Assembly (NCBI GenBank): GCA_036677445.1
Contig: JAVBWI010000025.1
Span: 1 to 64,000 of the forward strand
Direction: 5' to 3'
From: JAVBWI01 sp036677445
GTDB lineage: Bacteria; Bacillota; Clostridia; Christensenellales; CAG-138
DNA: 64,000 nucleotides
The position numbers were made by a program, and so were the translations under genes. Below, piece after piece: positions 8,182 through 17,022 of this stretch; position 1 is the stretch's first letter, and each line of letters begins with the position of its first letter. The notes beneath the pieces were generated by a model. That model did not search any database, was not told where the DNA came from, and saw only the letters and a program-made list of their open reading frames with translations.

Positions 8182-8580
8182 ATGAAACGTACCGGAAAAG
8201 TATTTTTGATATTGTTTTTTATCGGGCTATTGGGCGTTGTCGTTTCGCTCGGCGTCATAGTAGGCACAGGCGTTATCCGCTCTTACGAAGCACGCAAAAC
8301 CTATTCCATTCCGGAGCCTTTAACCTCCGCGCAAATGAAACCCTATCAGGCACAGGTACTGGTTGTGCCGACCGAAGAGGATTACCGTGTGGAAGCTTAC
8401 GCCAAGGCGTGGCAGGAACAGCCGATTGATCTTGATACGGTACTGTCCGTATCGACGGAAAATGGCGTGCTTACCGTGACCGAGACCCCCTGCCCCGCCG
8501 AATTTCTAGGCCTGTTCCCGCAGCCGTACGAACTTTTGGTCACGCTGTACCTGCCCCAGGAAATCTGCGATACGCTATAA
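8182..8580 (+). CDS. DUF4097-like membrane-anchored protein, apparently truncated
   Basis: This 132-residue protein has one N-terminal membrane segment (about residues 6-30) and an extracytoplasmic part that looks like the start of a DUF4097 beta-helix (VLSVSTENGVLTVTE, then YELLVTLYLPQEICDTL). Full DUF4097 proteins usually continue with many short beta-strand repeats beyond the LP segment. Here the frame stops after CDTL and the stop codon touches the ribosome site of the next gene. I infer that the 3' part was deleted, possibly when the SDR genes became adjacent. It may still work as a short form. Confidence 0.65.
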   Translation: MKRTGKVFLILFFIGLLGVVVSLGVIVGTGVIRSYEARKTYSIPEPLTSAQMKPYQAQVLVVPTEEDYRVEAYAKAWQEQPIDLDTVLSVSTENGVLTVTETPCPAEFLGLFPQPYELLVTLYLPQEICDTL

Positions 8581-8594
8581 GGAGCTGAAAGAGT

Positions 8595-9458
8595 ATGAAA
8601 ACCGTCGTCATTACCGGGGCTACCTCCGGCATAGGCTATGCAACCGCAAAAACACTGCTGCAGCAAGGCTGGCACGTGCTCGGCGTCGGCCGCGCGCAGG
8701 AGCGCTGCGCCTCTGCGCAGGCACAGCTCCAAGCCCTGATCCCCGAGGCCAGCGTACAGTACTTTTGCGCGGACCTGATGCAGCAGGGCGAATCCCGCCG
8801 CGTGGCGGAGGAAATCAACGAATACCTTACCGCGCAGGCGGTTGAAGGCCTCGACGCGCTGATACTCAACGCGGGGTGTGCGCGCAGCTGGTACGCCACC
8901 ACGGCGGAAGGCTACGAGCAGCAATTCGCACTCAACTACCTTTCCGGCGTGCTGCTCACGCACAGTCTGCTGCCCCGGCTTCTATTGCGCAAAGGCCGCG
9001 TGCTGTGGACGGGCAGCGGCTCGCACAAGCATACGCGCGTACATTGGGAGGATATCATGCTGCAAAAGCATTACAATTGCCTGCTGGCCTACAAACAATC
9101 CAAGCTGTGCGGCATGCTGTTCGCGCAGGCGTTCAACCGCCGCTATGCGAAGCTTGGTGCGCGGATGTATATCGTTGACCCGGGGCTTGTGAATACCGAT
9201 ATTGGCAGCAAGGATACCGGCGGGCTGGTCAGCTGGTTCTGGTCGCTGCGTAAACGCGGCGGCAGGCGGCCGGAAATACCCGCGCAGACCTACGCCTTCC
9301 TGTGCAACGAGACGCCCGCGCCGCAGGAACTCTACTTTTACGCCTGCGCACCGCAGCGCTATTCCAAGTTTGCGGACAACGCGGAAGACGCCGAGCGGCT
9401 GTTCGGCTTAAGCGAAACACTTTGCGGTATTACATTTCAAGAGGAGGCAGCAGTATGA
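8595..9458 (+). CDS. SDR-family oxidoreductase
   Basis: This 287-residue short-chain dehydrogenase has a Rossmann start TGATSGIGYA (cofactor loop), an LILNAG motif near residue 93 and the catalytic YKQSK (YxxxK). The region after residue 190 is longer than in minimal SDRs and resembles retinol-dehydrogenase-like members. It would reduce or oxidise a carbonyl with NAD(P)H; the substrate is not evident. An AAGGAG site overlaps the stop of the previous gene, and its last four bases are shared with the start of the next SDR gene, so the two SDRs are coupled. Confidence 0.88.
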   Translation: MKTVVITGATSGIGYATAKTLLQQGWHVLGVGRAQERCASAQAQLQALIPEASVQYFCADLMQQGESRRVAEEINEYLTAQAVEGLDALILNAGCARSWYATTAEGYEQQFALNYLSGVLLTHSLLPRLLLRKGRVLWTGSGSHKHTRVHWEDIMLQKHYNCLLAYKQSKLCGMLFAQAFNRRYAKLGARMYIVDPGLVNTDIGSKDTGGLVSWFWSLRKRGGRRPEIPAQTYAFLCNETPAPQELYFYACAPQRYSKFADNAEDAERLFGLSETLCGITFQEEAAV

Positions 9459-10273
9459 TCGCATTGATTACGGGAGCATCCGGCGGGCTGGGGCGCGCCA
9501 TGGCGGTGGAATGCGCGCGGCGCGGGTACGACCTTTACCTGACGGACTTGTACGATATTCCTTTACAGGATTTAAAAAACGGCATAGAGCGCCAATTCAG
9601 CGTGCAGGTGCATTGCCGCGCCTGTGATCTTACCCGCGCGGCGGATGTGGAAGCGCTGTTTGCCGCAATGGATGCGCAAAATATCCGCCTCGACCTCCTG
9701 CTCAACATCGCGGGTATGGATTACGAAGGCGGGTTTTTAACACGCGAGAGCGAGAAGATTTTGCGCATCGTACAGCTCAATATCGAAGCCACGCTGCGCG
9801 TGACCCATGCGGCGCTGCAGCGCCGCACGCAGGAGGCGTTCCATATCGTTACCGTCTCCAGCCTGGCTTCGCTTTATCCTATACCGCTCAAGGCGACATA
9901 CGCCGCCTCCAAACGGTTTTTGCTGGATTTCTCCATCGCTCTCGGGCAGGAGCTGCAAAGCGAAAACGTGCATGTGCTTGCGCTTTGCCCCGGCGGGCTG
10001 CCCACCACGCAGGAGGCGCTTTCCGGCATCGCCGCGCAGGGCTTCTGGGGAAATGTCACCACCAACCAGCTGAGCACTGTGGCGCGGCGCACGCTTTCGC
10101 GCGCGCTCGCGGGCAGGCGCGTATACATCCCCGGCTTTGTCAACCGGACGCTGAGCATGGCGGGCAAGCTCCTGCCCGGCGCATGGATCGCCAAGCTGCT
10201 GCATGCGCGCTGGCGCGCAGCGCAAAGCAAGTGGCTGACAGCAGCGAAAAAGGCACAACCGGGCTGCGTATAG
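9455..10273 (+). CDS. SDR-family oxidoreductase (second of a pair)
   Basis: This 272-residue SDR begins at an ATG that overlaps the upstream SDR stop by four bases (ATGA) and has GAGGAGG seven bases before it. It shows TGASGGLGRAMA, LLNIAG, a serine in the VSSLASL strand and YAASKRFL (YxxxK). The pattern resembles DltE/YqjQ-type classical SDRs. The C-terminal 60 residues are basic and amphipathic, hinting at membrane association. Substrate unknown. Tandem, coupled SDRs of different subfamilies suggest two steps on one lipid-like substrate, which is an inference. Confidence 0.88.
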   Translation: MIALITGASGGLGRAMAVECARRGYDLYLTDLYDIPLQDLKNGIERQFSVQVHCRACDLTRAADVEALFAAMDAQNIRLDLLLNIAGMDYEGGFLTRESEKILRIVQLNIEATLRVTHAALQRRTQEAFHIVTVSSLASLYPIPLKATYAASKRFLLDFSIALGQELQSENVHVLALCPGGLPTTQEALSGIAAQGFWGNVTTNQLSTVARRTLSRALAGRRVYIPGFVNRTLSMAGKLLPGAWIAKLLHARWRAAQSKWLTAAKKAQPGCV

Positions 10274-10286
10274 CAGTCCGGTTGTG
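10254..10286 (+). terminator. Hairpin at the end of the SDR pair
   Basis: CACAACCGG (10254-10262) pairs with CCGGTTGTG (10278-10286), with a further GCTGC/GCAG inner stem, overlapping the stop codon of the second SDR gene. No T-tract follows, so it may be a 3'-end stabiliser or a weak terminator. Confidence 0.45.
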
Positions 10287-10318
10287 GCTGTGACAGTCCT
10301 GCGGGCTTTGTAAGCGAC

Positions 10319-10675
10319 CTACTCCGCAATTTCCTTCTGCACTTTCTTTGGTAATGATTCAAGAAGTATTTTATAGGATTGGTCAACCATGCCGCGCAAC
10401 ACGTCGTCCGGCACCGAACCATCCAGATACACGGAGTTCCAATGGACTTTGTTCATATAGTACCCGGGAAAAATGTCTTCATATTGCCTGCGCAGGAAGT
10501 CGCCGTCGTCGGGAGGCAGCTTCAATGTGATGACGGATCTTTTTGTATTGTCGGTTCCCTGCAGCGCGAACATTTTCCCGCCGACCATATACCTTGTGGC
10601 ATCCCATTCCGCCTTAAACTCTTTTATCACGCCTTTCTTTGCAAGGCAGTATGCATCAAGCCATGGATACTTCAT
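10319..10675 (-). CDS. MmcQ/YjbR-family protein
   Basis: This 118-residue protein matches the YjbR (CyaY-like fold) family: an N-terminal WLDAYCLAKKG helix, VGGKMFALQG, the strand SVITLKLPPDDGDFLR and the end signature NKVHWNSVYLDGSVPDD with a C-terminal LVDQSYKILL-like helix. These are small cytoplasmic proteins with proposed but unproven nucleic-acid binding. I start at the ATG at 10675, preceded by GAGGGTGAG; an upstream in-frame ATG lacks a site. It is convergent with the SDR pair. Confidence 0.88.
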   Translation of the reverse strand: MKYPWLDAYCLAKKGVIKEFKAEWDATRYMVGGKMFALQGTDNTKRSVITLKLPPDDGDFLRRQYEDIFPGYYMNKVHWNSVYLDGSVPDDVLRGMVDQSYKILLESLPKKVQKEIAE

Positions 10676-10770
10676 AATACTCACCCTCATACAATGTTCG
10701 ATGGTTATTCCGTACCGCCGCATTCAGCAAAAAGGACGGAGCCTCTGCCTCCCCGCCCTTTCTCTGCTCC

Positions 10771-11883
10771 TTACTTCTCAAACGGGAACACATACGGTAG
10801 CTTGAGCGCGTCGCGTACGGCAATAAGCTCCTTCTGTACGGCCTCGCCCACAGGCACGCCCTTCTCCCGGCGCTCGTTCCAAACAAGATACTCCTTTTCG
10901 CCCGCGGTGTAAATGCGTTCCTCGCCCGGCGCTTTTTCCGAGGCACGCAGCGCCCGCAGGATATCCCCCGCCGTCTTTTTGAACGCTTCCGCGCCCATGA
11001 ACGCCTCCGTATCGATGGCCATGAAGAAGTGGCCAAGGCGGTACGGCGCCTTTTTGCCGTCCTCCCCCACCCCCATGAGCATCTTTAAAAAGCTGCCCTG
11101 CTGGAGCGCGGCGGAAAGTATCTCCACCACTGTGGCATAGCCGTAGCCTTTATAGCCCGCCAGCTCCTCGCCGATGCCGCCAAGCGGGGCGAGCGCGGCC
11201 TGGCCGGAGGTAAGATCCTTCAATATCTGCCTGCTGTCCGTCAACGCCGAGCCGTCGCGGCCGATCACCTGGCCCGCGGGCGTATCCTTGCCTATGCGCG
11301 CGTAATACTCGATTTTGCCGCGCTGGGTAATGGAGGTGGCGCAGTCCAGCACAAAGGGAAACTCCTCATCCGTAGGGAGGCCTATGGTGAGCGGATTGGT
11401 GCCCAGCATGTTTTCCACGCCGAAGGTAGGCGCGATGGAAGGGCGCGCGTTGGTGCCCGTAATGCCGATCATGCCTTCCTTTGTGGCCATAGTGGCATAG
11501 TAGCCCGCAATGCCGTAGTGCGTGGAATTGCGAACCGCGACCATGCCCATGCCGTACCGCTTCGCCTTCCCGATGGCCATTTGCATGCTGCGGTAGCCGA
11601 TCACCTGCCCCATGCCGTCGTGGCCGTCCACCACGGCGGTGGTCGGAGTCTCCCGTACAATCTCAAACCGCGTGACGGGGTTTTGTATTTTATCCACGAT
11701 GCGGTCGATATAAATAGGCTTAAACCGGTTGCAGCCGTGGCTTTCGATGCCGCGGCGGTCGCTTTCCATGAGCACGTCCACAACGATTTTCGCATCTTCC
11801 CTGGGTACGCCGTAACCCTCAAACGCATCTGTCAAAAAGGCTTCCATCAGCTCCCACGAAACATACGGTCTGTTCTCCACCAT
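10771..11883 (-). CDS. Ldh-family (YlbC/malate-lactate type) NAD(P)-dependent oxidoreductase
   Basis: This 370-residue protein belongs to the Ldh_2 family, not the Rossmann-fold LDHs. Landmarks are the RGIESHG motif near residue 44 (substrate-binding region), VRNSTHYGIAGYY near 115 with the catalytic histidine, MIGITGTNARP and FVLDCATS. Family members include malate, sulfolactate and ureidoglycolate dehydrogenases; the sequence alone does not settle the substrate. It lies 24 bases downstream of the threonine aldolase gene on the same strand, with an AAAGGAGAG site, so the two probably act on related 2-hydroxy or 2-oxo acids. Confidence 0.9.
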   Translation of the reverse strand: MVENRPYVSWELMEAFLTDAFEGYGVPREDAKIVVDVLMESDRRGIESHGCNRFKPIYIDRIVDKIQNPVTRFEIVRETPTTAVVDGHDGMGQVIGYRSMQMAIGKAKRYGMGMVAVRNSTHYGIAGYYATMATKEGMIGITGTNARPSIAPTFGVENMLGTNPLTIGLPTDEEFPFVLDCATSITQRGKIEYYARIGKDTPAGQVIGRDGSALTDSRQILKDLTSGQAALAPLGGIGEELAGYKGYGYATVVEILSAALQQGSFLKMLMGVGEDGKKAPYRLGHFFMAIDTEAFMGAEAFKKTAGDILRALRASEKAPGEERIYTAGEKEYLVWNERREKGVPVGEAVQKELIAVRDALKLPYVFPFEK

Positions 11884-11907
11884 AACGCTCTCCTTTAGCT
11901 TGCCATT

Positions 11908-12933
11908 TTAGCCGATCGCACGCGCAAAGGCGGCCACTGCATAGTCGATATCCGCGCGCGTAATGTCGTTGGAGGTGACAAGTCGGAACTCTCCCTCCAT
12001 CATGCCGTTGATTTTGACGCCCTGCTCCAGCATGCGCGCCTGCACGGCGTCCAGCACATCCTGCGGCCGGTCCACCTTAAAGAACACCATGTTGATCTCA
12101 ACCGAATCCATATCCAGCGTCACACCGTCTATTTTCTGCAGCAGCGACGCCATATATTTGGCGTTATCGTGATCTTCCTTCAACCGCTTTGTCATATCCG
12201 TCAATGCCAGTATGCCCGCCGCCGCGAGGAAGCCCGCCTGCCGCATGCCGCCGCCGAGCATCTTGCGGTATTTGCGCGCTTTTTCAATGAAGGCGCGGGT
12301 TCCTGCTATCACCGTGCCCACCGGTGCGCACAGTCCCTTGGAAAGGCAGCAGGAAACGGAATCCGCATACTGCGCGATCTCGCGCGCTTCCACGCAGAGC
12401 GCCGTCGCGGCGTTAAAAAGGCGCGCGCCGTCAAGATGCACGGCGATGCCGTGCTTTTTCGCCACGGCGTATACGTCCGCCATCACCTGCAGGCTGACCA
12501 CGCGTCCGTTGGAAAGCGCATTCTCCATGCAAATGAGCGATGTGGGCGGCTCGTGGATATCGTCCGAGCGGATTGCCCTCTCGATCATTGCAGCGTCGAA
12601 AACCCCATTCGGAAAATGCAGCTGACGCAGCGTGATGCCCGAAAGCACAGCCGCCGCGCCTACCTCGTGTATGAACACGTGCCCTTCGTCGCTGACGATC
12701 GCCTCGTCGCCGCGCGAGGTATGCGTCATAATGCACAACTGGTTGCCCATGGTGCCGGATGTAACAAACAGCGCCGCCTCTTTGCCCAGCATATCGGCTG
12801 CGAGCGCCTCCAGCCTCGCAACCGTGGGGTCGTCGCGGTATACGTCGTCGCCTACTTCAGCAAAGGCCATCGCATCGCGCATGGCCTGCGTGGGCTGCGT
12901 GACGGTGTCGCTTCTCATATCGATGATGCGCAT
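11908..12933 (-). CDS. ltaE: Low-specificity L-threonine aldolase
   Basis: This 341-residue PLP enzyme cleaves L-threonine or L-allo-threonine to glycine and acetaldehyde. It opens with the family signature DMRSDTVTQPT, has the PLP-stacking histidine at H85 (EGHVFIHE), the aspartate of HLDGAR near 168 and the PLP lysine K199 in CLSKGLCAPVG. Length is normal for the family. It is the first gene of a minus-strand pair with the Ldh-family dehydrogenase. An AAGAAGGA site lies before the ATG. Confidence 0.94.
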   Translation of the reverse strand: MRIIDMRSDTVTQPTQAMRDAMAFAEVGDDVYRDDPTVARLEALAADMLGKEAALFVTSGTMGNQLCIMTHTSRGDEAIVSDEGHVFIHEVGAAAVLSGITLRQLHFPNGVFDAAMIERAIRSDDIHEPPTSLICMENALSNGRVVSLQVMADVYAVAKKHGIAVHLDGARLFNAATALCVEAREIAQYADSVSCCLSKGLCAPVGTVIAGTRAFIEKARKYRKMLGGGMRQAGFLAAAGILALTDMTKRLKEDHDNAKYMASLLQKIDGVTLDMDSVEINMVFFKVDRPQDVLDAVQARMLEQGVKINGMMEGEFRLVTSNDITRADIDYAVAAFARAIG

Positions 12934-13210
12934 TTGGGTCCTTCTTTCTTTTGTATGTATTTGTTGTCAGCATACCGCATGGATACGCATTTGTAAAGGC
13001 GGGAAACCCCGCGTGATGCCATGGGGACGGCGTGGATTCGTGATGCAGGCCGCGCCTTTTCATTGTTATTCCAATCAAAGAGTGGTACTATGTTGAAGGA
13101 GAAAACCGGGCCTCGCCTATGGATCGCATACATTTATTCCGTTATATGGGGGCGTTTTTACATACGCACTTGCCAGCCCCGTAAAAATAAGCAGTTTTGG
13201 AGGCAATACC

Positions 13211-13861
13211 ATGCAGTATCCCTCGCTCGAAGAAGCCGGGAAACAAATCGTCGCTTACGGCAAGCGCCTGTACGACAGAGGCTATGCCGCCGCAAACGAC
13301 GGCAACCTTTCCTGCCGTTTGTCCGAAAACACCATACTCTGCACGCCCACCGGCGTATCCAAGGGCGCCATGACGCCCGAAATGCTGGTACAGGTAAATC
13401 TGGACGGCACAATACTCGCTTCAGGCGGTATTCCGCCCTCCAGCGAGGTCAAAATGCACCTGCGCGTGTATCAGGAAAACCCCCATGTCATGGCGGTGGC
13501 TCATCTGCATCCGCCGGTCGCCTCCTCCTTTGCCGCAGCGGGCATACCGCTCGAACTGCCGCTCTTGACGGAAGCCGTTGTGAGCCTTGGCCCCGTGCCT
13601 GTCGCCCCCTTTGCGCTGCCCAGCACCGCGGAAGTGCCGGATTCCATCACGCCTTTCTGCAAGACCCACAACGCGGTATTGCTGAGCAACCACGGGCCGC
13701 TCACCTGGGGCGGCGACCTGCAGGAAGCCTGCTTCCGTATGGAGATACTGGAGCATCTTGCCACGGTCACGATGAATGTCTGCTATATCCTGAAGGACAC
13801 CCATAACCAGATCAGCCCCGAAAATATTGCGCGGCTGAAAAAGCAGTTCCACGTAGAATGA
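13211..13861 (+). CDS. Class II aldolase (L-fuculose-phosphate aldolase type)
   Basis: This 216-residue zinc aldolase has the NDGNLSCR motif near residue 30, CTPTGVSKG near 45, the likely catalytic E79, zinc ligands H98 and H100 in AHLHPP, and the third histidine H161 in LSNHG. Members cleave fuculose-1-phosphate or rhamnulose-1-phosphate to lactaldehyde and dihydroxyacetone phosphate, or decarboxylate and epimerise related sugars. No fucose or rhamnose genes lie nearby, so the substrate is open. A TTTGGAGG site precedes the ATG. It is divergent from the threonine aldolase gene across 277 bases in which I see no further gene. Confidence 0.9.
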   Translation: MQYPSLEEAGKQIVAYGKRLYDRGYAAANDGNLSCRLSENTILCTPTGVSKGAMTPEMLVQVNLDGTILASGGIPPSSEVKMHLRVYQENPHVMAVAHLHPPVASSFAAAGIPLELPLLTEAVVSLGPVPVAPFALPSTAEVPDSITPFCKTHNAVLLSNHGPLTWGGDLQEACFRMEILEHLATVTMNVCYILKDTHNQISPENIARLKKQFHVE

Positions 13862-13870
13862 GCGCACTAT

Positions 13871-13977
13871 GAAAATCGCCCGCGCAAACTACGGTTGCGT
13901 GTGCATTTGTTCGTAGGGTATGTCCAACAGATCCCTATGAAAATCGCCCGCGCAAATTACAGTTGCGTGGGCGATTT
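13871..13977 (+). terminator. Duplicated terminator-like stem-loop
   Basis: AAATCGCCCGCGCAA (13941-13955) pairs with TTGCGTGGGCGATTT (13963-13977), a 15-base stem with one G-T pair. A weaker imperfect copy of the same sequence lies 61 bases upstream (from 13871). It sits between the convergent aldolase and diguanylate cyclase genes and could stop transcription from both sides. Confidence 0.7.
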
Positions 13978-14010
13978 GCCTTCCATTGTGGCAGTATGAC
14001 GTGGTCGCCT

Positions 14011-15888
14011 CTATGCGCCCAGCCTGGATTCCTCCGCGTTGGGGTTGTCCGTCCTATCAACCGTTTCCCGCCTGTACATCATATAGCGGTTTTTACCGTT
14101 CTTTTTCGCAAGATAGAGCGCCGTATCGGCATTTTGGAACAGTTCCTCGATGCCCGCTCCATCCTCGGGGTATACGGCTGCGCCGATGCTGCAGGTGATC
14201 TTGTAATCCGGCGCATTGGCAAAGGTCGAAAGCAGCGCTGCCGCCTGGGTTTCCATCTGCGCCCGGCTGTTCACGTTTTTTAAAAACACCAGGAATTCGT
14301 CGCCGCCGATGCGCCCCACGATATCCGTAGAGCGGAACAGCATGCGAAGCTTGTCGGATACCGTGGAGAGCACCGCGTCGCCGTACAGGTGGCCGCGGGT
14401 ATCGTTGATCATCTTGAAATCATCCACATCCAGCACCATTAGGCCATGTACGCCTTCCACGCCCTCCGTCTCCAGAAAGCGGCAGATCATATTATGCGTG
14501 GTTTCTTTATTATATAGGTTCGTAAGGGAATCCTGCTGCGCTTTTTGCCTAAGCCAGGCCGACTCCCGCTTTTGCATATCGATGTTTGTGATTTTGCCCA
14601 GCACGCGCGTAGGCTTGCCCTTGGAATCGAACAGTACGGCGATGAGCAGATGGCACCAGATATAAGTGCCGTCCGCACGGCGGAAGCGCAGGTCCTCTTT
14701 CATCAGGCGCTTGCCTGCCTTGATACCCTCGTAAATCGCGAGAAATTTCTGCTCGTCATCCGGATGTACACGGCGCATGTACTCGCTGTTCCACTGTATC
14801 ACATTGTAGCCGAGCAACTTGTGGAAGTTTTCGTTTGCCTCAATAAGCTTTTCCGTGAGCGAAATCTCGAATATGACGTCGTCGGATTCCTTGGCCAAAA
14901 TGCGGTAGCGCTCCTCTATCCAGGCGAGGCGGTCCTTTTCCTGCTGTACGGCCTGCCGTTCCCTGCCGCGGATATTGATCAGCCACACCACCATTACAAT
15001 AAAGCCGGCCGAAATCACCAAATTAAGCGTCAGAAGGTTGTCGCCGATGAACGCGTATTCCTGCCGGGCGCTCTCTTCATCGGCCGCGTAGAGCAGCGTC
15101 CAGCCATTGACTACGAGCGGCTGCAATGTCACATAAAATCGCTTGGACTTCGTTCCAATAAGGTAAGTGTTCCCATCCGAACCGATGTTTTGCCGCTCCT
15201 GCGCGAGCAGGGCGCCGCGCACGCTTAAACCGTTTCCGACCGGAATCTCCCTTTCTTCCCACCATGCACCGTCCGGGGAATCGGCGGGAATGGCAATGCC
15301 GTTCTGGTCGATAATCAGGCGGCGCCCCCCATCCGGGTTGCCGCCCAGAAACAAATCTCCGGACAGCCGGCCGGATTTCATGGAACAGCCAAGCGCCGCA
15401 ATCACAGTATCCCCCTGCAGCACGGGCACCGCCATGGTAATGTAAGCTGCGGTATCTCCCGCATCCGTCGCAGGCCAGTCCAATACGCGCTCGCCGGCAA
15501 ACACGCGCGCAAGCGCGCCGCTTTGCGCCGTATTCGCCGTATCGCCATCGCTTGCATAGCACGTTCCGTCCGCGCCTAAAATCCACATACGGCTAAAATC
15601 CGGCCCTGAAAAAGACCGGAGTATGTCTTCCGCCTGCGCCTGTTCACTCAGCCCGGTTATTGAGAACTGGTTTGCAAAAGAGTCCAGTATTTGGAATTCC
15701 CGGTTTAAATTGTTTTGAAAATTCGCACATTGAAGCGCCGCCCTGTCTTCAAGCGAAGAGACGATCTGCTTTTTTATATCTTGCGAGGTGTGACCTTGGT
15801 AAAGCAGCACGACCGCGACCCAGAACACGCACGTGCAAACGATAACCGTAAAAGTCATCCGCAGTTTTCGATGGTTCCTGTCATGCAT
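14011..15888 (-). CDS. Membrane diguanylate cyclase (extracellular sensor, PAS, GGDEF)
   Basis: This 625-residue protein makes c-di-GMP from two GTP. After M1 (15888) a membrane segment covers about residues 11-32, a Cache-like extracytoplasmic sensor about 33-280, a second membrane segment about 285-308, a PAS/PAC domain about 320-445 and a GGDEF domain about 455-612. The active site reads RIGGDEF near 526-532. An RSTD motif five residues before GGDEF is an intact inhibitory I-site, so product feedback is likely. I start at 15888, preceded by AAGGTGG, because the longer frame has no ribosome site. Two short hydrophobic ORFs lie directly upstream on the same strand. Confidence 0.93.
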   Translation of the reverse strand: MHDRNHRKLRMTFTVIVCTCVFWVAVVLLYQGHTSQDIKKQIVSSLEDRAALQCANFQNNLNREFQILDSFANQFSITGLSEQAQAEDILRSFSGPDFSRMWILGADGTCYASDGDTANTAQSGALARVFAGERVLDWPATDAGDTAAYITMAVPVLQGDTVIAALGCSMKSGRLSGDLFLGGNPDGGRRLIIDQNGIAIPADSPDGAWWEEREIPVGNGLSVRGALLAQERQNIGSDGNTYLIGTKSKRFYVTLQPLVVNGWTLLYAADEESARQEYAFIGDNLLTLNLVISAGFIVMVVWLINIRGRERQAVQQEKDRLAWIEERYRILAKESDDVIFEISLTEKLIEANENFHKLLGYNVIQWNSEYMRRVHPDDEQKFLAIYEGIKAGKRLMKEDLRFRRADGTYIWCHLLIAVLFDSKGKPTRVLGKITNIDMQKRESAWLRQKAQQDSLTNLYNKETTHNMICRFLETEGVEGVHGLMVLDVDDFKMINDTRGHLYGDAVLSTVSDKLRMLFRSTDIVGRIGGDEFLVFLKNVNSRAQMETQAAALLSTFANAPDYKITCSIGAAVYPEDGAGIEELFQNADTALYLAKKNGKNRYMMYRRETVDRTDNPNAEESRLGA

Positions 15889-15889
15889 C

Positions 15890-16069
15890 TTACATCCACC
15901 TTGTAAAAGCGACACAAAGCACACTCCAGCCAAGGTATCCATTATGATAGATCGTATCGTTGAATGCGTTGGACAGCGCAAAGAGCAGCACCAGATTTGC
16001 AGCCAGCGATACCCGTTTGACATTCAAGCGAACGAGTGACTCGTTAAAATGCAATGGTATGTTCCGCAT
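15890..16069 (-). CDS. Possible 59-residue small membrane ORF abutting the diguanylate cyclase
   Basis: The frame starts MRNIPLHFNESL and has one hydrophobic stretch (SLAANLVLLFALSNAF, about residues 22-40). It ends with a TAA one base before the cyclase ATG, overlapping the cyclase ribosome site, an arrangement typical of translational coupling. A weak GAGTGG lies upstream. No family recognised. It may be a real small membrane protein or part of a decayed larger one. Confidence 0.35.
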   Translation of the reverse strand: MRNIPLHFNESLVRLNVKRVSLAANLVLLFALSNAFNDTIYHNGYLGWSVLCVAFTRWM

Positions 16070-16083
16070 TATCCACTCGCTTT

Positions 16084-16239
16084 TTACTCCGTTTGTCCTG
16101 CGCGGGTTTCCCCCAGAGTTTCCTTCAAGTTTATCGGTGTCGGCAGTTCCCAATCGTGCAGGCCTATGGCAAAGTAAACGGCCCGGACAGAATACCCTAG
16201 TATGAAAAGTAGCGGTATTATTTTATCACTGCTATCCAT
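16084..16239 (-). CDS. Possible 51-residue small membrane ORF
   Basis: The frame starts MDSSDKIIPLLFILGYSVRA and has one hydrophobic segment at about residues 6-27, followed by a polar tail. It ends 14 bases before the next small ORF. Ribosome site weak. Together with that ORF it could be one frameshifted membrane protein or two short proteins upstream of the cyclase. Confidence 0.3.
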   Translation of the reverse strand: MDSSDKIIPLLFILGYSVRAVYFAIGLHDWELPTPINLKETLGETRAGQTE

Positions 16240-16390
16240 ATATTACTAGACTAAATTTGTGAAAATCCGCAATGAATATATGCGATCTATCCGGGCCCGC
16301 ATCCAAAGCCTGCGACATTTCCCTCTGCCTGTGATATACTTGTCAGGCACGCGTCCCCGCCTGCCCCGAGGAACGAAAGGAGTGGAATAT

Positions 16391-17005
16391 ATGAAGTATG
16401 TACGCGCGCTGCCCTCTGCGGACCCTGCGCAAACCATGCTGCTGCTGAACAATGGCTGGAAGAAGTTGAAGGAGCCGAAAAACCTTCAGCGCGCCATATT
16501 GCTTTCGCTGCCCCTGATGTTCTTAAACGGCGCGCTCACGCTGCTGTTCGTGTATGCATTGCATGCGCCCTTGCGGCAGTTGCTGCACAGCGAAGAGGGG
16601 CTTTTCTTGAGATTACACATCGGCCCGACTCTTGTGTTGTTTCTTCTTGGCCTTTATGTGCTGGCACTTGTGCATGAGTTACTGCACGCCTCTCTCATCC
16701 CCAATGCCCGCCGTTCGGAAAAGACTTTCTGGGGAATCAAGCCGCTGTATGGCTTCGTTGTGACAGAGGAGGAGCTTTCAAAGGGCAGGTTTATACTGCT
16801 TTCCCTGTTTCCCCTCTTGGTACTCTCCTTTCTGCTGCCGCTGGTACTGCACTTGTTGGGCTTGCTCAACGGATATACGATACTGCTTTGCCTGTGCAAT
16901 GCCACGGGATCCGGCGTGGACTGCCTGAATGCCATACTGGTCGCAAAACAGGTGCCGCACGGCGGAAGGCTGCAAAACAACGGGCCGGAAACCTACTACA
17001 GATAA
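16391..17005 (+). CDS. DUF3267 membrane protein (putative zinc metalloprotease)
   Basis: This 204-residue membrane protein has hydrophobic segments at about residues 30-52, 75-97, 137-158 and 160-180. LVHELLHA near residue 97 is an HExxH zinc-site motif in a membrane context, as in DUF3267 proteins. ATGSGVDCLNA near the C-terminus could supply a third ligand (D). Members are thought to be intramembrane or membrane-associated proteases, but activity is largely untested. I use the ATG at 16391 because GAAAGGAG lies eight bases upstream. The next gene begins 17 bases after it. Confidence 0.8.
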   Translation: MKYVRALPSADPAQTMLLLNNGWKKLKEPKNLQRAILLSLPLMFLNGALTLLFVYALHAPLRQLLHSEEGLFLRLHIGPTLVLFLLGLYVLALVHELLHASLIPNARRSEKTFWGIKPLYGFVVTEEELSKGRFILLSLFPLLVLSFLLPLVLHLLGLLNGYTILLCLCNATGSGVDCLNAILVAKQVPHGGRLQNNGPETYYR

Positions 17006-17022
17006 CATACCGGGGAGCAATT

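Noticed and set aside
15889..16390. c-di-GMP riboswitch near the diguanylate cyclase
   Set aside because: I looked for the GEMM core in both directions and did not see it.
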